Source of the DNA: Sceloporus undulatus
Lineage: Eukaryota; Chordata; Lepidosauria; Squamata; Phrynosomatidae
Direction of reading: 5' to 3'
Assembly: GCF_019175285.1 (NCBI RefSeq)
Contig: NC_056522.1
Location: 35,154,193 to 35,218,192, forward strand
DNA: 64,000 nt
Shown: piece by piece, positions 13,919-25,900 of the stretch
Layout: every line of letters starts with the position of its first letter
Position numbering within the stretch: position 1 is the first letter of the stretch
The notes under the pieces: generated by a model
Told to the model about the DNA's origin: nothing
The model's input: the letters and a program-made list of their open reading frames with translations, nothing else
The model's database searches: none
Program-made: the position numbers and the translations under genes

Positions 13919-16900
13919 CTTTTTTTTTTTTTTTATATAATTATCATTGTTATTGGCAAACCTGCCTCTGGAGTTCTGTGAATCAGGAACTGGTATAGCT
14001 AGTAAAAGATCTCATGGGCTGTCTACCCCCACCCCTACCTTTCAGTTAAAAACAAATTCCCTTGAGTAATTGTTTTTTGGAGTGTCCTCCAGAGGACATG
14101 GCCCTCATAGTGGGTAACAACTGTGTCTATTTAACCACAAATCTTGAGTCCAAGTACTTAAAATGGAAAATTACAATTATAAAATGCCCAAAATGTAGCC
14201 ACAATATAAACATTCCATGAAGTTTTCCTAGGGAAAAAAAGATCCTAGGAAGAGAACAGGTGGCAAAAACCCGGCAGTCTTGTTACCATGTCATTCTTTT
14301 CACTCCATTTACTAAGACAGCAAACTGCTAAATGAACTATCAAGCTACAACCTATTCTGTAAGTAGCTTGCTAAGCAATTATTCAACCTGATTCTACCCA
14401 GGCCCATTTGCTATCGAGAATAATTATCTTGAATCAATTTTCCTCACCAAAAGCTCTTGTTGTTTATCAGAAGCTGACCGTCCAATCACTTTATAGAGAT
14501 CTATCAGGTCTCCCAGCATTCCATCTCCTAAAACAGGCAACTGCATGGCGATGGCTGCCAAGCAATGGCAAATGAGAATCCGGGCAGCATCTTGAGTGCT
14601 GTGCAGCTGTGTCAACAAGGATTCAACAATGGATTGGCTGAGAAGGGGGGCGACACTTGGCCAGCTTCACCATGCAGTTGAGTGCTCTCTGCAATAAAAC
14701 AAGTGACACTTTCTCAGAATTCATTCCCCATCTGTCACTTTTAAACAGGTGCTAACATCAGGTCACAGTACTCAGGTTACTAAGAAGTGGCAACATGAAG
14801 CATAACATACAGAAGAATATGATCACATAATAAAAAGCTTCATCATCATCAATTTCATTTCTCCCAGAAAGGGACCCAAGGCAACTCACAAATAAAATTG
14901 TTTAAATAAATAAATATTTTTACAATAACATTTAATTAATTTATTTAACTGTAAGGCTTTTTAGGTCATGGCCAGCACTTTGAACTGAATAAGTAACAAT
15001 TTAGTGCTATAGATTTTTGTGGGTTTTTCCGGCTATGTGGCCATGTTCTACAAGAGTTTATTTCTGATGTTTCACCAGCATCTGTTGCTGGCATCTTCAG
15101 AGAATGCTGATGGAAGTGAGTTGGACAGACAGACAGACAGACAGACAGACACACACACACACTGTGTGACCATGGGTAGGGATTTACATGTTAATCTGTG
15201 TATTGTTGTTGGCAGGGCCTCAAGTTGGGAGGATATGCAAGGAGGATTAGTGTCTGCTAATTGGTGATCATTGTTTGCTGGGAAAGCCCCTGACACTGGG
15301 TGGTTTCTCATTTGCAGAGTCCTGATTCTCCTATTTTTCAGGACTGGTAGCCAAACTCTGTTCACTTTAAGGGTTTCTTCTTTCCAGTTGAAATTATCCA
15401 GATGTTTGTGGATTTCAATGGCTTCCCTGTGTATTCTGACCTGATAGTTGTTGACATGGTCCAGAATTTCTGTGTTATCAAAGAGTATTTTATGCCCAGG
15501 ATAGTTTATAACGTGTTCTGCTACTGCTAATTTTTCTGGCTGACTCAGTCTGCAGTGTCTCTCATGTTCCTCGATTCGTGTTTGTACACTGCGTTCGGTG
15601 ATCCCTATGTAGACTTGTCCACAGCTACATGGTATGCGGCAAACTCCTGTAGCTGTGAGAGGATCTCTCTTGTCTGTTGCTCAGTGCAGCATTTACTGGA
15701 TTTTAGTGCTATGCTAATGAACCTCAGTCTCCTGATCATCTCTTTCCTTCTGTCTCCTCCCCTAGCTTACTGCAAAGAGAATGGATGCATCATGGCTTTC
15801 TGGTTTAAAGCTAATGACATGTTGTTGTTCCAAGGACCAGGGTGTGTAATTTGTGGCTCTCTAGATATTGTTGATTCTAGCTACCAGAGTCAATGCTGAA
15901 GAATAATGTGGGCTGCAGTCCAACAAAACCTAGAGGGTCACAGGTTACCCATCCCTGGTTTGAACAATGGTTTGTTAGAAAAAAGCCAAACTCAAACTGT
16001 GGTTTCTGAACATGCCTTGGTTTATTTAACCAGAGTTCCACGTTTGAATGGAAAACAGATGTTGCTGATTTTTCTTGCAGCCATGCCAGAAGAAGAGGGT
16101 TGACTAAACATCTTTGCAGTGTTAAACCAGGGTGGGGAAAATGGAATCTTCTAAATATTGTTGGACATCACTTCCTATCACCACCTTCCAGTCTAGCTAA
16201 TGGTGAAACATGAGGAGAGTAAGAGTTTATTAACATCTAAAGGGCCAGAGGTTCCCAAGCCATGTGTAAAATCACCGTTCAGTGTTACATCCAAGTCAGG
16301 ATGTAAATCTGAGTAAATCTTATACTACAATTTAAAAACAAATTTACTGAGAAACAAATTCCATTTAAAAGGTGTTTATCAAAGAAATCAAAGGCTGCAG
16401 AACTCTGCATATTTGGAAGCGACTCCCTAGAAAATCAGTGAAATTCACTTCTAATTAAACATATACAGGACAGCACTGTAAGTTCCACCTCTTTTTCAAT
16501 CTTTCACCTGCCACATTACCATCAGGCCTAAGATTACATATAGATAAAGTATAACACATTATTTCTCATCAATGTGCTAAACAGCTAAACGAAACAGTGT
16601 GTGTACTTGGTTCAATAAAAGTTGTCATTTCATCGGCATGTCAACGTTTAGTCCTTAGTTATAAAAGAACTGTAACATGAACCGATGGATTCAAATAACA
16701 AAAAAATAGATTCCACCTAAATATTAGGAAGAGCATTTTTACTGTACGAGCTGCTCAACAGTGGAAAAGATTGCCTTGGAAGATGATGGACTCTCCATCT
16801 TTGGAGGTTTTTAAACAGAGGTTGGATGGGCATCTTTCAGGAATGCTTTAGTTCTTGCATGGTAAGGGTTGGAGTAGTTGACCCTTGTAGTCCCTACCAA

Positions 16901-19900
16901 CTCTAAGATTCTATGATAAAAGCGAGAAAGTGTGCAAGAACAGACGGAGAAAGATATTTTTTTGTAATTTTATTCTTCAGTCGTGGTTAAATCAAATCAA
17001 ATTTGAATTAAATCAAATCAGGTCAAATCCTCCCTTGATACTTCCCCAAGGCTCCACTTTCAGGACTTACTTAGATCTTGAGTACTGACCTTGTTCTGAG
17101 TACGTTATGTAATGTTCAAGTATACACATCTACTTTTAATGCAGAACAAGATTAGAACTAGAATTTAATCAGACCACAAAGCATCTTCAGTATAAACACC
17201 AAAATTCATTACTTACATATTTAAGATAAAGCAACACAAAACAACATTATTTACCTTTAAAGTTGCTTGAGTACCTGGATTGCTGTCTTGATTACAAAGA
17301 ACAAGAAGAGATTCAAGGCCAAAGACTGCATCTTGCTCCAGTGGCAGAAGATCTAGGAGAAAGATCTATATGTTATTCCCTACTACTCTAATACTAGCTA
17401 CTCTGCCCCCTTGGTGCTCATGACTGTGAAAAATAACACTGATCTTTTGATTTCATCCCTTTCTTAATTTTGCACTTGAGCGTGGTCAAAAGGCAGAGAA
17501 GCAATTCCCTTCCTTAAATCTGCAAGTCTGAAATTCAGGATGCATCTTACTGCAGGACAGCAAAAGCAAAATATTTTTAAAAAACAAATCTCATAAGATT
17601 TAACACAGCTGAAACACAAATGCAATTTTTTCAGTCTCACTTAGCATGCTCAACCTTTTTGGCAAGAGGCAGCCAACAGCCATGTAAAGAAAATAACTAT
17701 TTGATTTGGCCATAAATAACAACAACAACAATAATAATAATAATAATAAAATTTATTTATATTCTCGTCTCTCTACAAAATGCAATCGGTGGCTTACAAG
17801 GTTAAAATATATACAGTGGTACCCCGGGATACGAATGCGCCGCCTTACGAAATTTCCGGGTTACGAAAAAAATCAATTGAAAAAAACTGTTCCGGGTTAC
17901 GAAGGTTATTTCGGGTTACGAAAGCAATTTTGGTGCTTTTCGGAGCTTTTTCGCACCAAATCGCGGCTTTTCCCCACTAGCGCCTATGGGTTTTCGGCTT
18001 GCGAAAGCCTTTCGGGTTACGAAAGCGGCGGCGGAACGAATTAAATTCGTAACCCGGGGTACCCCTGTAGTTCAAACCCCCCACCCCCCCCCCCCCCCAA
18101 TACAATTAAACAATGTGGAGTTTAAAACATGGAACATACTTAAAAACAATTCAATAAACTGTGGTAAAGTCAGAAGTCAGCAATTAGATTTTCCTTCTTA
18201 TGGCTGGAGAACTATTCAGGAAAGGCCTGCCAGAAGAGATCCGTCTTTATAGCTTTTTTAGAGTTGGGGCATGACAGCTAAGAAATTCCTTTGGGAGATC
18301 ATGGACAGCCTTGTTTTATAAGGCTGTAGCGAATTCCTCCCTGAGGATCTAAGCGTACGGGGAGGATTATATGGAAGGAGACTGTCCCGAAGATAGGTTG
18401 GACCCAAGCCATTTAGGGCTTTAAAGGTGATAACCAACACCTTGTACTGGGCCTGGAAACTAATGGGCAGCCAGTGAAGTGATCTTAAGATCAGTGTTAT
18501 ATGGTCTCTTCTGGATGTACCAGAGACCAATCTGGCTGCCATGTTTTGAACTAATTGAAGTTTCCGGACTAAGCACGAGGGTAGCCCCATGTAGAGTGCA
18601 TTACAGAAATCAAGGAGTGAAGTTACCAGTGCATCAAGATCCCTGATTTCCAGGAAAGGGCGCAGTTGGCATATCAGCCGAAGCTGATAACAGGCACTCC
18701 TGACCATCGCATTCACCTGATTTTTCATGTGAAGCGACGGATCTAGGAGCACCCCCAGACTGCGAACACAGTCCTTTGAGGGGAGTGTGACCCTTCCAGG
18801 ACTGGAGGTTGTATCCTGATACCTGGGTTCGGAGCCGATACCGTAAGTACCTCCGTTTTGTCTGGATTCAGCTTCAATTTGTTTTCCCTCATCCAGTCCA
18901 TTACTGCCTTAAGACAGTCGCTGAGAGAGAGACACCATGTGAAGTCAAAGCTGATGACCGAGAAATGGAGAAATATATCTGGGTGTCATCAGCGTACTGA
19001 AACACCCCGCCCCATGCCTGAGGATAATCTCTCCCAGCGGCTTCATGTATATGTTAAAAAGCATTGGTGACAGGATGGCACCTTGTGGGATGCCACAATT
19101 AAGCTCTTTCCTTGCAGAGCAACTGTCCCTGAGCATCACCCTCTGGAATCTGCCTGAGAGGAAGGAATGGAATCACTGCAATCCAGTACTTCCAATCCCT
19201 AGCCCTCCCAGGCGACTCAAGAGGATGTCATGGTGTCAAAAGCCACCGAGAGATCTAGTAACACCAACAGGGTCACACTACCACTGTCGATGCCCAGACA
19301 AAGGTCATCAGTCAGAGCAACCATGGTAGGTCTGCATCACTCTTTAGTCTTACTTCAGTATAACTTTTGGACCTAAACTGAACAGGACCTGAGTGATCAC
19401 TTGTGTGCAATGCAGGTGCTTCTATGGAACTAAGACAGGGTAGTGTCTCAGTTGCTATGGGGACAAGGATGCTTCTTCCAACTGCACTGAAGCAGGAGGT
19501 TATGTTTTTCTAGCAGGAGTTAGGAAAACATAAAAATCTATGAAGCCATGTTTAAGACAGGCAGTATTCACCAGGAGAGATTCTCTGCACTCAGCTGGCT
19601 GCTGGAAAACTGGTCTGGAAATGAATATTAGCTTTGGAAAACCATAGCTTTCTCCCTGTGTGAGCACAACATTACAATATGGGTTCTTTTCTGTCAGATG
19701 CCTTTCTTTCCCAGATACTGAACAGCTTAATCTGTAGTGATTTAAAACTGACATTTGATTTCTTAAACAACAAGCTTTGGATAAACCCCAAAGAAAGGGG
19801 AATGGCTCAGGGTTACTGCGAGTTTTGATAGAGGCTCACACATGGAATTTTCAGCTTAAGACTATTGCACTAAAATCCATTGTATTTATAGTGGCAAAGC

Positions 19901-22900
19901 ATAACAGACATACTTAGCTTTCATCAGTCAGAGAAAACTAATTAGCAATAAAAAATGACAAAACTGAATTTGAGTTTGAACTCTCAAATTTAGCAGCTAA
20001 GATAACACTTCACAGCACCTCAGCTTGCTTCCCAAAGGAAAAAAGAGCACATTATGCCAAACATGGAGGACCCCCAGTGCATCTCTCCATGTATATGTTC
20101 CTATGTATATGTTCCACAATTACCTTTTTCCTGGCAGGAAGCAGCTATATTTGTCAGAACTCGTACTCCATGAGAAGCAATGCCCTGGTTATTGTGGTAA
20201 CAGCACTCCTGTGCCAGTTTGATTAGATCAGATGATCTTGCTGTAGTAGCTGTCACTCCTAAGTGAGAAGGAGAGAGACATTTCTAAAAAGCACAGTAAT
20301 ACTAATTATATATTGTGCACAATTTGAATATGAGTGGGAAAGTAGGAACTTGGTCTTGTATTGTCACAAAGCACTGCTCAGCCTGCAGGAGAGAGTATGT
20401 GAAAGATTCCAAGATACAAAAGACTCCCTGATTTTTGAAAACAGTGAACCAAGGCTGCTGAACAGCTCACCCATTTTGTACACAGCTCAAAGTCTTCAAA
20501 GAATAAGAACTAGTAGCTCTCATAATGTCCCGCTTCCTCATTCCTCTAGTGGCATTGTGGAAGGGAGTGAAAAGATATTCATGGCAATTTTTGACTTCTG
20601 CAGTTCTCAACAGGAAGCGAAATAAGAATCCCTTTCTCCCACACAAGTGCTCAGCACAAAACTTAGCAAAGAGTAAGTTATGTTTTGTTAATTTTACGTG
20701 AGAATTTTTCTGAAAGCCACAAGCAACATGCATGCAGGGTTTTGTGGACAAGATAGGAACAGAAATAATGTTACCTAGAAAGTTAAGTTGAAATTTGAGG
20801 ATCCTGTTACCTGACTGTTTTTTCAAATCAGTCTCTTGGGCAATAAAGAAGTGCTCTAAAGGTAAAAATTTCCCCTTTGACGTGACTGTCTTGACACATC
20901 TGACTGTAGGGGGTGGTGTTCATCTCTGTTACTATGCCAAGGGAGCCAGCATTGTCAAAAATGATTCCGTGGTCATGTGGCGAGAAATCCAAGTCTAGAC
21001 TGCCAGAAAAGATCCTGTATTCGACTCTATTTTCTTTTCTAAATGGAATGGCAGGGATACCCACATCTTTGCGGGGGGGGAGGAAACCTGTCTAACTGGT
21101 GCTATTGGGATAGCTCATTATTTCTCAGCCTGCTTGGCCTTTCAAGATCAAAACATTATTCCAAGCACTTTACAGGAACAATTGGATACAGAGATGAGAA
21201 ATTATCCATTTAAATGCAAAAGAAGCAAAGATCAAGTTGACTTTATGGATACATCAATCTTCTGATTAAATTAAACCTGGGACTGGGCATTGATATTCTA
21301 GTACCCTGTGAAACCTTATCCTGCTAAGAATTGTTTAAATTAGATGTGCAGCCTAATGTGCTTTCAGTCAAAAGGTACAACCAACCTCACTAATATGCAA
21401 TGTTAGCACAGTGCAGGAATACTGAAATGGGAGGCAGCAGTAAAGTAGAGTGGAAATAAACTGTGCAACAAACCATTTATTGCACCTGTGCCCATGCCCA
21501 CACCCACTTGGCCCTTGGCAATTTTCTAATGGCAAGTCGCTGAACTGGACACACACTCCATTATTTCAGTCATTACTGCAGACACACAAGACAAATAACA
21601 TCAGCCTGGCAGTCTGTGAATGACCCCAGTGCATTCATTGGGAATACACTATTCAACAACAGTGCTCAAAGTAATGGAAAGCATGATGCATATCATTTTT
21701 TACTGAAAAATGAAAGTATACGTACCAAAATTGTCCTGATATAATCTAGTCATACCTGGAACAATGCTGAAGTACTGCTTGATGGCTATTGTCCCCGACA
21801 GTGTGGAAAGTACAGAGAGCATGCCTAGTTTCAAGCAGTCATAAGGAGTTTGAAGGGCACATTCACAAAGTGCCTGAAAGCCAGGAGAAACCATGATTTT
21901 AGTACAAGAAAATAATTTCCATATGAAAAACAGTAAGAACCCTCAATACATGTTGATCGTAGAATCATAGAGTTGCAAGAGATCTCAAGAGCTATCATCC
22001 AAAATCCTGCCATGCATGAATACACAATCAAAACACCAACAGATGGCCATCCAGCCTCTGTTCAAAAACTTCCAATGAAGGAGATTCCACCACATTCTGA
22101 TAACTTGCTGATTCACATATGTACATCACTTGACAATTCACTACTGGCCATGTGAAGTATTGCCACTGAAAAATATTTTAGTAGTAATATTAAAAATTCA
22201 AAGTGTTTCATATGTATCGACTATGCTTGGAAATGACAATACAATGAGGTTGCTGAAAATTCCAGCTTATTGTTCATCATACAATGAACTGCCCACAACT
22301 GCCCCACTTGTTTCTTCCCACCTTTGGGAATGAGAAAGGAAGCAATTACAGACGGGCGTAAAGTACGTCCTGGGGACGTACTAGGGTTAGGGAAAGTGCG
22401 TGCCTTACCCTAATACAGTGGTACCTCGGGTTACGAAATTAATTCGTTCCGCTGCCGCTTTCGTAACCCGAAAAGCCTTCGTAAGCCGAAAACCCATAGG
22501 CGCTAATGGGGAAAAGCCGCGAGTTCGTGTGAAATAGCGCCGAAAAGCACCAAAAAATTTTTCGTAACCCGAAAAAACATTCGTAAGCCGGAACAGTTTT
22601 TTTAAATGGATTTTTTTCGTAACCCGAAAATTTCGTAACCCGCGCATTTCGTATCCCGAGGTACCACTGTACGTCCCCAGGACAAACAAAATGGCGGCGC
22701 CCATTCCACACGGGGGCCGCCATTACGACGTCAAAAACGCGCCACCTCCAAACGGGGCGGCGCGGACGTGACATCTTTGCGCTGCATGAGGGCGCATAGA
22801 GCCTTTAGGCCTTTAGACGGCTGCGCCAGCGACGCAAGGGAGAAAGCCCCTTTCTCCTCCTCCCCGCCACCGTCGGGTGTCCTTGGGGCATGAAGCCCCA

Positions 22901-25900
22901 AGGACACCCCTTTCCAGGCCGCAGGGAAGCGGCCTTTTGCCACTTCCCTGTGGCCTGGAAAGCGGCGGTCCGGGGCCCCAGAGGCTGCCGTTCTGGCAGC
23001 TGAGGCCCCGATCCGGTGGGGAAAGGAGCGCCTACAGGCTGCCCCAAAGGAGTGGTCTGTAACGCACCATAGGCTTTCAAAATTTGGACATCAGGTTCAC
23101 CAGAGCCCAAACAAGGAAGAGTCTAAACACAAGAGTGGAGGTTGGTTTCTTGTGTCTGGTTATCAACAGAGCAACAAGTCACAATCTGGGCATGGAGCTA
23201 AAAAAAAGTTTTGTTTTACTGTCACTTTCTGGTTAGTAAAGCTGCTCTTATTCACAAGAGGAGCAAAGGCAATCAGACAGTTAGGCTGGGACTTAGAACT
23301 TTGCCCACAGTTTACACTCTCAAGCATTGTATCATACCAGATTCTGGTTTCAGCTGATGTGAGGTATAGAAACGTTCCACCTGTGCTGTTTCTCATTTAA
23401 AATGACTCTTTCGTACATGCAAATCATCACTGCTGATGAACATGACTGTATGAAATCTACCAGAGAAACTACTACAAGAAATAAGAATCATCATGCTATG
23501 CATTTCATGCAGTCCCATCCATTTATATTAGGAAAGAAAATGTCATCATGGCTACAAATTAGGAAACACTAAACCAAATAGACTATCTTAAGCTCTGTGC
23601 TGCAGAAATAAAAAATAAAAGCCAATATAGGCTTTTAATTAAGGTAACACTGAAGCTAATTCCCCTCATGATTGAATATACTCATAGCTCCTGAACCTAT
23701 CTACATAAAAGGGTTAATCCAAAAAAGAATACGCTAAGGCAAGACAAAACCATCATTTAAAATTTGGTGACACTTTGTAAATTACATTTAACAAGAAGAT
23801 TTTTCTACACAGATTATCATTAAATTTGCTTCCCACAGGGTGCTGCATGGGATTTCCCAAAACAATAACGTTTGTTCCATCACAACATGTCAGATGGAAA
23901 AAGCAGTATCTTGCTAGCAGTTTGGAACTTTCACACAATAATAAATGGGATTTCATTCATACAAAGCCGGGAATTAAAAAAAAAACCTCCTAAAAGTGAA
24001 ATCTAATTGTCCCCTATGAATGCGTTTTTAAAAATCCTCAATTGGGTACGCATTTTCTTTTTACAACAATGCCACAACAGCATTAATCTGAGCATTGACA
24101 ATAAGTCTCATGGGGAAAATGAAGCCTTTGCACCAATCATTCACATTTTCCCACCATTTCCCTTTTGGTTTTTATATCAGGAAACCACATTATTGACTTT
24201 TCACCAGAGTGATATAAACATTAATAAATATATTATGATGATCAAATGCACTGTTACAGAAGAATCTATTTTATAAGTCACTGAAATGAAATTCAATTAC
24301 CTAAAGTAAGAACACACACAATTTGGATTTTTAGCACCTTTAGAAGCTTTCCCCTTCTCCCTAATTATTTATGTTGATATATCAGCTCTTTCAATATATT
24401 AATGGCAATATATATGGCTTCCCCCCTTATCATCATGACACCCTTGTGAAAAAGAATGAAAAAGAAAGAAAAAGACCGAAGGACATCCACTGAATTTCAT
24501 TAATTAATGAAGATCTGAATCTCAGTCTCCCAAATCCCAACCTAACATCCTAAACATTATTACAACCATACTAGCTGGCTTACCAGAAACTAGCTTTCAG
24601 CTTTTGTTCTGGACACATTTAGTAGACAATAACTATTAAACAGTTACAAAAACTACTAATTGTTTTCAGAGAACAATTTCCCATTACAGTGGTGCCTCGG
24701 GTTACGAAAATAATTCGTTCCGCGGCCGCTTTCGTAACCCGAAAAGCCTTCGTAAGCCGAAAACCCATAGGCGCTAATGGGGAAAAAAGCCGCGGCTCTG
24801 CCACGGCTCCATTTAAAATAGCGCCGGAGTTTTTTCGTAACCCGAAAAAACTTTCGTAACCCGAAACAATAAATCCCTATGGGATTTTTTCGTATCCTGA
24901 AAAATTCGTAACCTGGGTATTTCGTATCCCGAGGTACCACTGTACATTAGGAAATCAAGGACATAATTCTACTATTGGCCTCAATGCCAATAAGCATACG
25001 AAGAAAGCTTAACAGGCTGGATTGCAAAGATTTCTGTCAAAAGGGAAATAATATCTTCATAATACTGTAATTGCATCCTCTGAGTTCTCTCTCTAGATGA
25101 AAGATGAGGAACACCAGTACCAGCAACTGGTTTCTACATAAAAAGGTATAGATATTAAATCATGCCAGAAAATCCTGGTCTCTAATTCCCAGATATATTA
25201 TTGTTTATTAGATTTATAAAATTATACTGTTGCCTAAAAATGCTCAGGGCTCTGTACAATGAAGAAACATTAACATTATATAAAATTATAGGAATAAAAG
25301 AACAAACTGACACAATAAAATTTACAAGCAAAATTAAAATTAAAGAGCAGCAAAACACCTTAAAGAAAAAAAACAGACTTCACTACCTATCTAAAGGAGA
25401 ACAAGGAAGGAGCTAATGTTACTTTCCTGAGCAGGGAGCTTCTCCATTAGGATTCTACTAGGGTTCTGGCCAAAGACCTTGTAAAACTACAAATCCCAGT
25501 ATTCCACAGGACTGAGCTATAGCACTTATGGTGGTGACAGTGCATTATTTCTAGTACAGCGTGCCTCACCACCACATGCACGAGTCCCATTCACTATAAT
25601 GGGGTCGAGCATAGGTGGAATTCGCCTTATACGGAGGGGGGGGGGGTCCTGAACAGATCCCCCACGTAAGGCGAGGTTCTACTGTATATATGCCCCCTCA
25701 GTTTCTTTAAAATCCCATCACCCCACCAGTTGCTACTCATCTTGTCAGCCTTCAACCTCTCACTGCAGCCAGACAGGGATTTTGGAATTTCACAGTCTTG
25801 GGATCAGTTAAAAGAGAAAGATAGCTGTGTGCCCACAGGCATGTTAACAATATCTACCCCAAAACCTGGAAAAACTACCCCAAGTGGCCTCTAACAAACC

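Larger units (their letters stand above)
17729..19345 (-). mobile_element. L2-like LINE, 5'-truncated, carrying a Tigger MITE
   Basis: Reads right to left. The palm region GIPQGAILSPMLFNIYMKPL is at about 19.0-19.1 kb, then the C-terminal part CNALYMGLPSCLVRKLQLVQ, NMAARLVSGTSRRDHITLIL and SLHWLPISFQAQYKVL (18258-18700). The 3' tail ends in (aat)n at 17729-17750. The reverse transcriptase is broken by frame changes between the palm and C-terminal parts. A Tigger MITE sits in its 3' untranslated part (17814-18067). The nearest relative in the window is at 61.2 kb. Confidence 0.8.

Noticed and set aside
13592-13981. Open frames made mostly of phenylalanine
   Set aside because: They are only the poly(T) tract read as codons.
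15120-15165. Possible CRISPR-like or tandem array
   Set aside because: It is a simple caga/ca microsatellite inside a PLE.
17706-18252. Open frames reading GYEGYFGLRK and relatives across the Tigger MITEs
   Set aside because: The same text appears at every Tigger copy and arises from the repeated cgggttacgaa unit, not from a gene.
22439-23110. Possible GC-rich gene or CpG-island promoter
   Set aside because: The block has mobile-repeat ends and relatives elsewhere in the window, and no frame resembles a known protein.
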